Shown: positions 34,815 through 45,993 of the stretch, piece by piece
How positions within the stretch are numbered: the first letter of the stretch is position 1
Layout: every line of letters begins with the position of its first letter
Source of the DNA: Ischnura elegans
Taxonomy: Eukaryota; Arthropoda; Insecta; Odonata; Coenagrionidae
NCBI RefSeq assembly: GCF_921293095.1
Contig: NW_025791658.1
Coordinates: forward strand, 744,001 to 808,000
Length of the DNA stretch: 64,000 nucleotides
Direction: 5' to 3'
Notes under the pieces: model-generated
What the model was told of the DNA's origin: nothing
Database searches by the model: none
Seen by the model: only the letters and a program-made list of their open reading frames with translations
Made by a program: the position numbers and the translations under genes

Positions 34815-36516
34815 CAGGGCTCCCACTAGCATAAGCCGTGAATTTCATGTATGGTGAAAAAACTGGAAAAGGCCGTGAACTTCGTCATAAACACCGTAAT
34901 AAAACTCTCAAACTTTGTAGTAGAACTACGAATGATCGATCAAAAGAAAAATCTATGTATTGATAATGTTTCAAGGTCAGTAACTCGCAGACACTGTCCA
35001 CGCATGTATCTGCAAACGTGTATATGTAATGGGTGCGCGGGTTCTTGCCCTTGGTTTCGGGAAGAGAATAATCGCACACAAGTATTAGAAGTTTTTAACC
35101 CATAGTTTATTTCCATTCAAAAACCCAATTTCCAAATCAATTCATGGAAAAGGCATGAAGTGGTAATGAATTTGTGCGTCTAGAATAGCCAAAATTTAGA
35201 ATATTACCAAAGTCTCGGGAAGGAGAGGAGCTGCTGGTGATGGCACGGGTGGATAGCGAGGTGCTTCGGTCGCACGGGCCATACGGCCCGTGCTTCGACT
35301 CCAACTGTGAGTTACTGAGTGAGTTCCTGAGTGCCAATAGCATCTCCACCGTGCCATTATGTAGGGAAATGGAACCAGGATGTTTTCGTCCAAGAGGAAG
35401 GTTAGGCATTCTTGAAAGTGAAAAGGTGCAAATCCCAAGGTGCATAGTTTGTCATAGCTGGCTATTCTGAGGCGTCACACAACAACATATTTATACATAT
35501 AAGTTTTTCCGCCCCCTCTCGTTGTCCGCTTCGAGCTCGCGTAATTTCTTGCTCATCTCTGTGATGGCCTGCTGCAAATCCATCTCCTGGCCTCCCAGGC
35601 TCACTCTCGCCGCCATTGTAATCAATGAGTCCTTCCAAAAATATGCCAATTATCCCACTTCTTGACACCAGTGTAAGACCCCCGATGCTCTAAGGGGTGT
35701 CGCCGATCAATTGGCAGGGATTTTTGAAAGGAAACTCATAGACTGGGAGAGATGATTTTATTATTGTCCTCGGTTACATTCTCTGCCGCCACGCGTCCGA
35801 CTACCGACGAACGCCTCTCAACAGCCCCCCTCCGCTGACCTCCCCTCCTCCTCATTCTCCATCCTCAGCCATCGTCTTATTCCTTCGCCAAGCTCTGCAG
35901 TTTCCCACGGGAGGATGGAAGACGAGCGTAAAGAGACTCGACTCTTCGCAATGACAGAAACGCATGACTCGGGAAAAATATGGAGTGTGTAGGTGATGGG
36001 TTGGGGCGTGAAAAGGGTGGGACCGGAAGTTGAGTTTGCTGTTTCTGTCTCTTACAATATTTTGGAAATGGAAATCTTCCATTTCCAGATCACTACATAT
36101 ATTCGAAGCGCTATTATTGGTCTGTGTGCCATGATGACGCATTGACCTTAAGTCTGTACCAAAGCCGGAAGAACCAGTGTGTTCATTAAATCTGGGGAAA
36201 ATTCAGACACTTCTTCACTTCCCTGCCTCTCTGCTCTCTCCATTTTCCCACTCGCAAACTTTAGCTGCACCTGAATTTTGCAAACGATATTTGACGTCAT
36301 GAGAGATAGCACTTTGATTAATGCATTTGTATTCACGGTGTCTGTCGTGTTTGCTACATTTTTAGTTAACTTGCGGCCGGTGATAGTTACGTGATTAATG
36401 CATGCATATTTCTGCCTAAAATGGCTTATCAACAGACCGTGAATTTGACGACATTAAGACCATGAAAACCTGAAAAAAACCGTGAATTTTATATTCTTGT
36501 TAGACTTGGAACTCTG
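34815..36516. mobile_element. CCGTGAA-repeat family, copy 1, with LTR insertion
   Basis: Starts CAGGGCTCCCACTAGC and ends with the related inverted sequence near GGAACTCTG. Both ends contain clustered CCGTGAA and CTGGAAAA units; the centre has GTCCACGCATTTATCTGC and ATGACACATTGACCTTAAG. Other copies or parts lie at 37137-38135, 53590-54330, 58210-59815 and 61515-62265. No transposase. hAT-like by its CAGGG ends, but no 8-bp duplication is seen. Confidence 0.55.
35025..36097 (-). mobile_element. LTR retrotransposon fragment: 5' LTR, primer site and gag start
   Basis: Inserted in the previous repeat with TATA on both sides (35021-35024 and 36098-36101). On the - strand an LTR of about 427 bp runs from TGTAGTGATC (36097) to GGTCTTACA (35671), with TG..CA ends. 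Two bases inside begins TGGTGTCAAGAAGTGGGA, a primer-binding-site-like sequence. A short gag-like frame follows, with MAARVSLGGQEMDLQQAITE and a charged coiled-coil-like stretch. Pol is missing and the second LTR is not recognisable at 35025. Confidence 0.65.
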
Positions 36517-36719
36517 GTATTATTATATTGCTTCTTAAAATGTTTGGGGGTTATTGATTAAAGTTTTGAGTATAAAAGTTCGTGATGAGTATATCAATAA
36601 ATGCTATGGCTAACTTGATCTGGTAATCCCAAATCTCTCTTGTCCTCGTTAGAAGCTATCTACCTGAGAGAAAGTTATAAATTCAATCATGTCTGGTGAA
36701 TCATGATGGAACTCCTTCA

Positions 36720-36830
36720 TGATGAATCAAAAAAGGAAAGACAGTGGTAGGTTCCACAATGTAATAAAATATTTATTAAATTGTGGAACCTGCCATTGTC
36801 TTTCCTTTTTTGATTCATCAGAAAGTTATT
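36720..36830. repeat. 111-bp near-perfect hairpin
   Basis: Left arm TGATGAATCAAAAAAGGAAA, continuing to CCACAATGTAATAAA, pairs with the right arm ending TTTCCTTTTTTGATTCATCA. Three or so mismatches in a stem of about 48 bp, two of which would be G-U in RNA. Loop of about 10 bases. Could be a tiny snap-back MITE or a fold-back transcript. Confidence 0.8.
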
Positions 36831-37136
36831 TGTAAATATCAGTTACTTGAGAGTTCCCAATCAACCATAAAAACCTTGAAAACATGAATAAGCTTGATAA
36901 AATTGATTGTTTGAGGCGTAACTTGGTGAAAGCGATTCATAATTTAATTTAACCATGAATAAGCCATGAATATAGTCTACCAATAAAAAACCTGGAAAAA
37001 GCTGAGAATTTGGATCATGTTTCCTGGCCGAATCATGTGCAGACACTGTCCGTGCATTTATCTGCAAAATTCACACAATCTATATTTGAAGCGCAATTAT
37101 AGTTGTGTGTGCCATGATTACACATTCATTATCCCC

Positions 37137-38135
37137 CCTCAACCTTGAAAACCGTGAATAAGCCGTGAATTTCGAATACCGTGAAAAAAATGGAAAAAGC
37201 CGTGAATTTCGTGCTGAAAGCCTTAAAATCTCTCAATCTTGATTTTACCAGCGTAGAACTACGATTGACAGGTTAAAAGAAAAATCGATATGTCGATCAT
37301 ATTTCAAGGTCAGTCCCGCACAGGCATGGCCGTGAATTTATCTACACACGTACATATATTTGAGGTGCAATTATTTGTCCTTGTGCCATGATGGCACATT
37401 GACCTTAAGCCTGTACCAAAGCCAGGAGACTGATAACCAAAGTGTTCATTAACGCTTGCAAAAATTCGTACCCTTCTTAACTTCCCTGGCCCCTCCATTT
37501 TCCCACTCACAACCTTTAGCCGGAGCTGAATTTTACAAACGATACGGGACATCATAAGAGATAGCACTTTGATTAATGCATTTGTATTCACGTCATCTTG
37601 TCACGTTTGTTAAATTTGTAGTTAACGAGCGGCCAATGATTGTTACGTGATCAATATTTCTGTCTAAAATGGCTTATCTACAAACCGTGAATTTGACGAC
37701 ATTTAGACCGTGAAAACCTGGAAAAAACTGTGAATTTTATAATTTAGTTAGAGTGGAAACTTGGCATTGATCTTAAAGCTGTGATTGGAAGATCGGCAAC
37801 CAAATTGTTCATTAACCCTGGCGAAAAATTAGACTCATCTTAACTTCCCTGGCACCCTGGTCCCTCCGTTTACCCGCTCACAAACTTAAGCCGGAACTGA
37901 ATTTTGCTATCAATAGGTGAAGTCATTAGAGATAATACTTCCATTGCTGCGTTTGTATTTAAGGCATCTGTCGTGTTTGATAAATTTTTAGTTGACGTGC
38001 GGCCGGTGAATTTTACGTGATCAATATTTCTGACTAATATGGCTCATCAACAGATCATGAATCTGGCGATTTTTTGACCGTGAAAACCTGGAGAAAACGG
38101 TGAATTATGTAATTTAGTGAGATTGGGAACCCGGG
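37137..38135. repeat. CCGTGAA-repeat family, copies 2 and 3 (partial)
   Basis: Two partial copies in the same order as 34815-36516: a CCGTGAA-rich start, the CATGATGGCACATTGACC block, then a GTGAATTTGACGACATTTAGACC end near 37750. A third degenerate end lies near 38130. Confidence 0.6.
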
Positions 38136-38531
38136 CAATGATGGATGTATCAGACTTTAAAAAACTATTTCAGAGTTGTATCTTAAAATATTTGAATTCT
38201 GAACGGTGACTATAGTTTTGGCCGCTTGTACATACAATGATTTTCGACTGCTGATAAAATATCGGCCGTCCACATTCCCATAGTGAGCAATGGGAGAGCA
38301 TGGGAGCTTGCACACGTACCGACCACGCACCGGCAAAATGCCTGTTAGCTGCTGTCCATTGCCACAGTGGGTCACTGGCTCTGGCAGTCCAGGCAGTTGA
38401 TTGTTTGACCAGCCATCCAAAATTGGTGTGTGTGTGAAAAGTGCCAAACAAAATCAGTCATCAATCTGAATATTGGTTTGATGTAACTCTCCACTTAATT
38501 CTCCCATCAGTTAATCTTTTAACGCTTACAC

Positions 38532-39139
38532 AATAGAGTAGTTCCTTCATCAAAGAAAACGAAAGGCATTGATAGCGATTTGTTGCCCAACACTAGTTTA
38601 TTCATAATGTACAAGTTGTTTGCTTTTAGAAATCCCAGGTTAGACAAATGTTAATGGTCAACTTTAATCTCATTTGAAAAAGGCCAGATTTGCGCCCATG
38701 GGATCCACTCCACGTCACATCACAGAGACCTAGTTTTTATACGAGTAGATAGGAGTTTTACATCGTCTGAGATTACTAATGCATGCATGAGGCACGGAGC
38801 TCAGGGAAACATCTCTCAATAACCACCTATTAAAACTGGCTAAGGTCGGAAAGTTTCCTTCGTTTGATAGGGTATTAATTATCCTTATTTAAGCCAAGCG
38901 CCACCTGCTAGCAGCCTGCATAGTAGTGGCGCTCATAGCCTTGCACCAAGGTGGCAGCCTGAACCAGAATGATGTCACACAGGCTTTTCCCAGCATTCAT
39001 ACTTAGTCGTCGCTTTTTCGGGTGCTTGAAATTTTTCACTTCTCATTTAATCACAAAAAATAGATATCATCATTTAAAAATCTGAAAGTGGTGAATATGT
39101 TCTCCGGGAGTGATAAAATTTCGACTTAGGCAATAAAAA
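38532..39139 (+). mobile_element. AATAGGGT-MITE copy 3, 3'-truncated
   Basis: Starts AATAGAGTAGTTCC and follows the other copies until GGCAATAAAAA, where the terminal AATAGGAAACCACCC is missing. More diverged than the other copies. Confidence 0.75.
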
Positions 39140-39144
39140 TGGCC

Positions 39145-39290
39145 TACCTCTGTCAATCTCCTCACCTGTCCTCTATAGATATGATAGGTATATATATGAT
39201 GGTGCCTCCTGCCCTTATTCTTCCCGTGGTATTAGGTGCCCAACTAAGTCCTAACTCATCGATCTTTTGGTTTTGTTGAAGAGTCAAGCT
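39145..39290 (+). repeat. unoccupied copy of a repeat that carries insertions at 43.4-44.2 kb
   Basis: CACCTGTCCTCTATAGATAT, TTCTTCCCG, GGTGCCCAACTAAGTCCTAACTC and CTTTTGGTTTTGTT occur here contiguously. The same series at 43415-44218 is broken at the TA by a pogo-like element and at ATTTTGTT by a hAT element. Confidence 0.7.
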
Positions 39291-40257
39291 TTTCAATTTA
39301 AGATTGATTGCTCAAAAAATCTATTTTGACCTACGTTTTTCCTGTGCTAAATGTATGGTGTAAATTGTACGTACTCTTCCCTTCAGATTAATGAGAGTGA
39401 TGGCTTTGAATTAAATTAAGGAAATTACATTGATTTTTCAATCACGCGGCAGGGTTCCTCTCCGTGCGTCGGGAGTTGGATTAGCCACGATGCGATAAGG
39501 TTATTGAAACTGTATGGGTTTTAACACTCAGCATTTACTGTTTTTATGTTTTTCTTGAAAACACCGATTCTCAAATGGTCTATGGTTTTTCAGCCGAGGT
39601 GAGTGCACGTTTCATTGAAGTTCATTTTGTTTTCTTTGGATACGATCAGAGACCATGCTTCTATTAAAAGCTTTCAAACCTCGAAAAAGTGAGTTGTTTT
39701 CCTGGGACTCATACAAAAAGATCTACTAGAAAGATACCAGCTGAGACTCATACCTTCTTTTCTGTCCAATCCCTGACCCCCTGGATTCTACTGCGAAAAC
39801 GGTCATTTTTTGACACTGTGGAGCGGAGCCTTTGACTGTCTTAACGGGGTATTTCCACAGGTACTTCTAGCTTTTTTAAAATGTGTATCACACCCTCTGT
39901 TCTACTTTGACTTATAGAGTACTCATGTCTGTTGCACATTTACCACACGTTCTTCCCCGTGTACTCATTAGGACGTTGGATAACCAGGGGTTCTACAAAT
40001 TTGTTTTTTTTAAATTTTACGTAGGCTCCTTCCGCCGTTTAATAGAAAATGCCTCCTCACATCATTACACGACTTGATGTCTGTAAAATAAATTTGAACT
40101 TGGAGAAAAAAATCATTCTCTCACAAAATATTTGCTGCATTATCTTGGAGGCTGAATGTAAGATGACCTAGATGCTCTGAAATTTCTCAATGACTTCCTG
40201 ACAAAATGCATCCTATGGCCATACCTTAAGAAATGGGCAGAGAAATCTCAAAACGAT

Positions 40258-41832
40258 TGAAATCAAAACATGAAATGAAACGATTGAAAAATTACAGTAG
40301 GCTGCATTTTCCGGGTTTCACCACGTAGTGGTTGCGTTGGTGACAACAGTTTCTCCTGCATTCCAGCAGGCGTCTTCAGGTCGAAGTGATTATGCCGTGT
40401 TTTGGCCGCCGTTATATAGGCAGCCCAGTGGTGTAGGTTCGCCCTGATTGGTCGCCTTGCGGCCAATAGCGTGGGGGTATGGGGCGAAGAGTCTCTTCCA
40501 TGTGCTGTGGAGTGCGTAGCTATCCTCTCGATTGAAATTATGAGGATGTTTGGATATTTCAATCGCCTCTCGGATGATCCTCGGAAAATATCGGGATTCT
40601 CTGGCGATACCTTTTGTTTCTTCCCAGTTGATGTCGTGTCCAGGTTCACTGAGAGTGTGCTCGGCCACAGCCGACAGATGAAATTGTTTGTTTTTCACCG
40701 CTCTTCTATGTTCTTGAATGTGGCACTTCACAGCTCTCTTAGTCTGTCCGATGTATGACATACCGCAACTGCATTCAATTTCATAAACTCCCTCGTAGGC
40801 GTGAGAAGAGATACGGTCCTTAGGAGTCGGAAGAATTTCTCCAGTCTTCTTAACACAGTTGAAGCGTGTTGTTACGTCGAATGTTTTGAGGAGTCTCGCG
40901 ATTTTTTCACTGGTGCCAGCCACATAGGGGATTGTCGCATAACCCGCTGCCTTGGGTTTCTCCGTTTTTGGACTTGGTGTCTTATTCTTGAGTTTTATTT
41001 CTATCTTTGCGGTCCTTTTAAGGACCATGTCACTGTGATATCCATTGCTGGCCAGGGCCGTCACCAAATGTCGTTTTTCGGCGGGAAGTGAAAGTTGGTC
41101 AGAGATGGAGTATGCTCTGTGCACTAATGTCGAGATGAGAGCTGCCTTCTGAGTAGGGTGGTGGTGTGAGGAGGTGTGCAGGTATCAGTCCACATGTGTC
41201 ACCTTACGGTAGACTCCATGGCCGAGTTTTCCATTAAGTTTCTTCGTCACCAGTACGTCAAGAAAGGGTAGGCAGCCGTCCTTTTCCACTTCCATGGTGA
41301 ACTTGATTGAATCATGTTGGTTGTTGAGGTGTCGTAGAAAATTCTCCAATTCTTGCTCTCCATGTGGCCAGATGACAAATGTGTCGTCAACGTATCGAAT
41401 CCAGAGGGTAGGTTTCTTTTTGTAAGAAGTCAGCACTAGAATTCTCAAATTCCTCCATAAACAGGTTGGTGATCACGGGGGACAGTGGAGATCCCATAGC
41501 AGCGCCATCACTCTGTTCGTAGTAACGGCCATTCCACAAAAAGAAAGAATTTCAAAGACAATGCTTCACAAGCCTGGGTAAATCTTTGGGTAATCCGTTA
41601 TCGATGAGCTTTCCACGATCTTGATGGAGTCGTTAATGGGTACGTTGGTAAAAAGAGACACGATGTCAAAGCTTACAAGCAGATCTCCATTCTTCACAGT
41701 AGTTTCCTGAAGTCGTTCAATGAAGTGCGTTGAATTCTTCACGAAGGACGACGAGTTTCCGGTGAAGGGTTGAAGTATTTCAGCCAGGTATTGAGCCAAG
41801 ACCGAGTAACCGGTGGACCCATTAAACGGAAT
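40258..41832 (-). mobile_element. Penelope-like element, 5'-truncated
   Basis: On the - strand, RT-derived coding is followed by a GIY-YIG endonuclease and a short 3' tail ending near 40258. The start of the element (N-terminal RT) is missing beyond 41832, where the sequence gives way to a hAT MITE target. Canonical GIY-YIG-bearing Penelope organisation. Confidence 0.85.
40390..41830 (-). pseudogene. Penelope-type RT plus GIY-YIG endonuclease
   Basis: From 41799 downward: LLVSFDIVSLFTNVPI (RT motif A, catalytic Asp), a frameshift near 41560, then DGAAMGSPLSPVITNLFMEE in a second frame, another shift, RYVDDTFVIWPHG (catalytic YVDD) and DGCLPFLDVLV. After an in-frame stop near 41183 a long open stretch (40390-41124) holds a linker and GVYEIECSCGMSYIGQTKR, the GIY-YIG core (here GVY..YIG) with following Arg, then HRRAVKNKQ and EHTLSEPGHDINWE containing the downstream acidic residues. 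Two frameshifts and one stop make it inactive. Confidence 0.88.
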
Positions 41833-41869
41833 CTACTGTATTTAAAAAAATTGTAAATATCAACTCATT

Positions 41870-42607
41870 CAGGGTTGATAAAAATCATGATTTTTTCAAA
41901 AAAATCATTTTTGTTGATTTTTTTGATTTAAATCAGATTTTATTGATTTAAATCGTATTTTATTGATTTAAATGAGATTTTTATGATTCTCCATTCATCA
42001 AAAATTCAGTTATTTGCAAAACTAACTATTTGGGCATCACATTGGAGAATGATCGTTTGCAGAAACAACAGAGGCAACATACTCTAAACTTAATACAACA
42101 TTTAGTCAATCAGGGGAAAGAACTATGGAAATGCCAATGGTATCAAATTAAAAATTACACCAGCATAATATAAAATTGCCATTGGAAGTATCAAATGTGC
42201 AATATTATGCGGTTCTAAAGCACATGAAGTTTAGAAAAATTCTGTAATTGCAACTTTGTATGGTGCCTACGCTTAGAAGTTAAATCAGAAAACAATTTTT
42301 TTTCAACGGATACACTAGTATTCTAACCAAAGCCATTTTTTAAAATTTTCATGTTACATGCATTCCTACAGTATCATTTCTATTTAAGAGCCACCATTGT
42401 GCTGATAACTGTCGATTCATTGTATTAATTAAGAAATAAAAATCAAAATTATGCACTTACAGCTTCCTTTTCTTGACTCTTTAAAAATCAAACATATAGA
42501 TCACATTATGATTTAAATCACCTGGTTTTTTAAAATAAAAATCAGGTGATTTAAATCGCGATTTAAATCATGATTTAAATCAAAGTGATTTAAATCAATC
42601 AACCCTG
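41870..42607. mobile_element. hAT MITE, CAGGGTTGAT family, copy B (738 bp)
   Basis: Perfect 8-bp target duplication AACTCATT at 41862-41869 and 42608-42615. Ends CAGGGTTGAT and ATCAACCCTG. Compared with copy A it has an extra palindromic block at about 42518-42590, made of GATTTAAATC units around TCACCTGG...CAGGTGA. Confidence 0.9.
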
Positions 42608-42629
42608 AACTCATTCAAGTACATATTAA

Positions 42630-42947
42630 CCCTTTCACTGCCAGCCCATTTCATGTGGGATGTGCGAAGACTCCTAAGGCTATTTTTCGGAATTAGCAAC
42701 ATTTCAGATATAAAAATTTTTCAACTACTTAATTTTATTTAATATGTCTAAATTTTTTTCCCAATTTTTTAGATATATTTACATCTTATAACCATAGATA
42801 GATTATGGGGGTTAACATAAATTACAGCCATTGAAAAGGCCACAATCATTAAAAATAAGTGAAATAATTCGCACTGATAGATTGGCCCATGGCAGTTTTC
42901 GCTTAAGCAGCGAGAGCCAATATATCGGCCCAGTGGCAGTGAAAGGT
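42630..42947. mobile_element. piggyBac-like MITE with TTAA (318 bp)
   Basis: TTAA at 42626-42629 and 42948-42951. Ends CCCTTTCACTGCCA and, reverse complemented, ACCTTTCACTGCCA (13 of 14). No coding capacity. Confidence 0.8.
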
Positions 42948-43089
42948 TTAAAAACACCTCTATTGCAAAATTCAATTCATTCACAAGATGAGTTTACACT
43001 ATACCTTAAGTGAAAAATATGTTAACAAAAAGAACATATACCTTGCAGTCAAAGAACATGTACTCTATACTTTTCAAGCCATAACATGT

Positions 43090-43330
43090 ACATGAGGGTG
43101 ATCCTTATTTTACAAGATTTCGAATTTCTTTTGGGACGACCCCCAGTTTTGTTCCATTTGGTGAGGAAATAAATCATGAAAATTATTTTTGCAATCGGAT
43201 AACAAAAAAGGTGCCACATTGCACTTAAAATTTTGAAATTTTGGTATTTTTGGGTGTTTTTCGGACGTGAGTGAAGATGATGTCACTCTCGGACTAATCT
43301 ATCACTTTTAGATTATTAAATTGGTTGGAA
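43090..43330 (-). repeat. inverted partial copy of the 51.3-kb repeat
   Basis: The stretch from CATGAGGGTGATCCTTATTT to GATGTCACTCTCGGACTAAT is the reverse complement, with differences, of about 51490-51690 and 55465-55680. Confidence 0.75.
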
Positions 43331-43496
43331 ACTGCCGTTATCATTTATGTGTCATGTTCTATGTTATTCTCAAGCGCAATTGCAACGGCAGTTGCATCAT
43401 CCTCTGTTATTCTTCCCACCTGTCCTCTATAGATATGATGGATATTTGATAGTGCCTCTTACCCATCTTCTTCCCGAGCTATTATGTGCCCAAATA

Positions 43497-44185
43497 CAGT
43501 AAAACCTCTATTTAGCGAACCTCTTTACATCATAAACCTCCATACTCCCCTACGGTCCCGTCAGATTTACATGTAAATTTATAGACAAACCTGTATGTAA
43601 TTAACCTCTTCATCTTGTAAAACCTCCTCTTATCATGCCAAGGAGACACCCCCAAGACGGCCTAACCACCTATGCAAATCGTACCGAGACAACTAAAAAT
43701 TATTAATGCAGCCGCGATTACGTACATGGAATGACATTTTCAGAAATAAATGTTTCACGCTTATTTTTTTATTTTACACCTTTAATAGGCTGTAATTTTC
43801 ACGTTAACCATTTGTTATGGCCATTTTGTTCAATATGAGAGCATACCTAACAGTAAATAATAAAAAAGATATCAACTGTCTTAGTCATTTAAAGTGACTG
43901 TTGAATTAAGAGAGATCACATCATTTTCCCTCGAATCATGGTAAAAATCACAGGATAGCGCTCCCTTTCTGTAATTATTAAATAATAAATACAGAAAGAC
44001 TGTTCACTAATGCATGCATTTTTTTAAACGCATAAATATAATGGTTTAAAAGACAGTAGAGCCTTTCATTTCAGAAGGATATGAAAAAATGGTGCCTATC
44101 ACTAAAACCTCTCTATAGTGAACCTCCATTCATCAAATTGCCCGAATTTTGGCCCCCTACATTACTATATAAAGAGGTTTTACAG
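43497..44185. mobile_element. pogo/mariner-like MITE, CAGTAAAACCTC family
   Basis: Flanked by TA on both sides (43495-43496 and 44186-44187). Ends CAGTAAAACCTCT and AGAGGTTTTACAG (one mismatch). Subterminal GAACCTC units recur. An unoccupied related site at about 39245-39255 supports insertion at TA. A partial copy lies at 62325-62719. Confidence 0.8.
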
Positions 44186-44614
44186 TATTTCCTAACTTAT
44201 TTATCTTTTGATTTTGTTTAGTGATGGGTCGATTCCAAAATTTTATCGATTCCGATCCCGATTCCGATTCTACCGATACCGATTCCGATTCTACCGATAC
44301 CAATTCCATCGATTCTGATGCCATAGGCTCCAAGAAAAATATCACTTAATTCCAGGCAACAAGAAAACCACTTAAAAAAATATTACTCTGTGAAAGAGCC
44401 AGTTCACAAAAGCATCATTCATATCATCACTATGTAATTAAAATATAATAGCTAATTTTCAAAACAGAACATACCTGAAAAGTGATGTTACATGATAGGT
44501 ATTACTTTAGAATATTAGCACTCATGTTTAAATTTAAAATAAAAGTATCTCCTTTAATATCTTTTATTGATAATATCTCATCATTGTCAATAATGTCTCA
44601 CAAATTTAGTCTCC

Positions 44615-45000
44615 TTTTACAGACTTCAAATTTTTGCTCAGAAAGCAAAGCATCTTCACTCTGTCAGGATAAAGCCTGTTGCATTTTACTTCACACATTT
44701 TTCCTGCAGAACTAAATGTCTTTCACTGAACACAGGGGATGGCGGTATGGCAAGAAACCTCTTCGATAATACTTTCAGCCTTGGGTAGGAGATGCAAGTC
44801 TTCCAGTATTTCCCAGGGAAGGAATTTGGTGGTGCATTCATCTCTGATAAATAAGCTTCCACTTTAGCTTCAACAGTGTTTGTTATGGTGACTTTGGGTA
44901 CTTTTCCAAATGCATCACTGTATCTTGACCATATACCTGTCACAGACTCTCTAGTCTGCATTTGCTCCTTCGGAATATCATAGGGATTTCCAAGTAGCAC
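44615..45000 (-). pseudogene. hAT transposase C-terminal dimerisation domain
   Basis: From 45000 down: an acidic helix region, YLSEMNAPPNSFPGKYWKT, YPRLKVLSKRFLAIPPSP and VFSER, then a frameshift into TFSSAGKMCEVKCNRL. The order W, P-x-L-x-x-L-x-x-x-L-x-IP, SER, FSxAG defines the hATC domain. One frameshift at about 44722. The upstream RNase H-like core is not found, being displaced or deleted by nested insertions. Confidence 0.82.
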
Positions 45001-45325
45001 TTTTTGATCAGGAGTCGAGTTGAAAAAGACTCGCGAGTATCGAATCGAGTCGAGTCTAGTATGATCATTTCTGAATCAAGCAATACAGCAAAGCATACTA
45101 CAATATATTCTGCTCCAATTTTCTATGATGAATGTCTAGTCTAATGTAAGAAGGAAAATATAATGAGGGTTGTTGATGGTTATTGTCAGAAGTAGGAGAT
45201 GAATGAAAATTAATGTGTCTTCAACAGTTCCGTAGGGACAATTGAAATTAATTAACCCCAAGTAATATGTCGACCATTTAAGTCATATATGTATCAAAAC
45301 TACATGGGAGAGCCCTGAGTATAGT

Positions 45326-45993
45326 AATAGGGTGGTTTCCTATTATTTTTTTATTGCCTTAATCGAAAGATTATTACTCCTGGAGTACGTATCTCACGCT
45401 TTTAGATTTTTAAATGATAATATCTATTTTTCCCGATTAAATGAAAAGTGAAAAATTTCAAGCGCGCGAAAACGCGACGCGTTAGTAGGAATGATGGGAA
45501 ATCTCTCCGTACGTCGTATTTCTGGTTCCCCCTCCGCCCGGTGAGGTGACCTTGAGGCGAGGCTTAGCGCTGATACGTCGCAGGCTGCCAGCGGGTAGCC
45601 TAGTGCCCTGCCGCCTGGTAGCGCTTGGCTTAAATAAGGATTATTAATACCTTATCAAACGAGGAAAACTTTCCGACCTTAGCCAGTTTTAATAAGTGAT
45701 TATTAAGACATGTTTCCCTGAGCTCTGCGCCTCATGCATGCATTGGTAACCTCAGACGACGTATAACTCCTATCTTCTCCTATAGAAACTAGGTCCCTGT
45801 GACGTCACGTGGAGTGGCATCGCATGGGCGCCAATCTGGCCCTTTTCAAATGACGATAAAAATGGACCATTGCCATTCGTCTACACCGGTATTTCTAAAA
45901 CGAAATAATTTGTATATTATGAATACACTAATGGTGGGTAACGAATCGCAATTATTGCCTTTTGTTTTCTTTGATGAAGGAAACTACCCTATT
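45326..45993 (-). mobile_element. AATAGGGT-MITE copy 4 (668 bp), inverted
   Basis: On the + strand begins AATAGGGTGGTTTCC and ends GGAAACTACCCTATT, the reverse complement of the other copies. It lies inside the hAT element. The internal frame of about 120 codons at 45799-46161 runs out of the MITE into flank and is not considered a gene. Confidence 0.85.

Noticed and set aside
35196..35445. ORFs of 80-102 codons around the CACGGGCC/GGCCCGTG hairpin at about 35273-35292
   Set aside because: They overlap each other on both strands within an LTR-element fragment and show no domain.
36148..36432. 94-codon ORF with a relative at 37310-37591
   Set aside because: Both lie in copies of the CCGTGAA repeat family, which has no transposase and shows stops in other copies.
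40263..41124. Host gene with GIY-YIG nuclease
   Set aside because: Adjacent RT motifs in the same orientation show it is part of a Penelope-like element.
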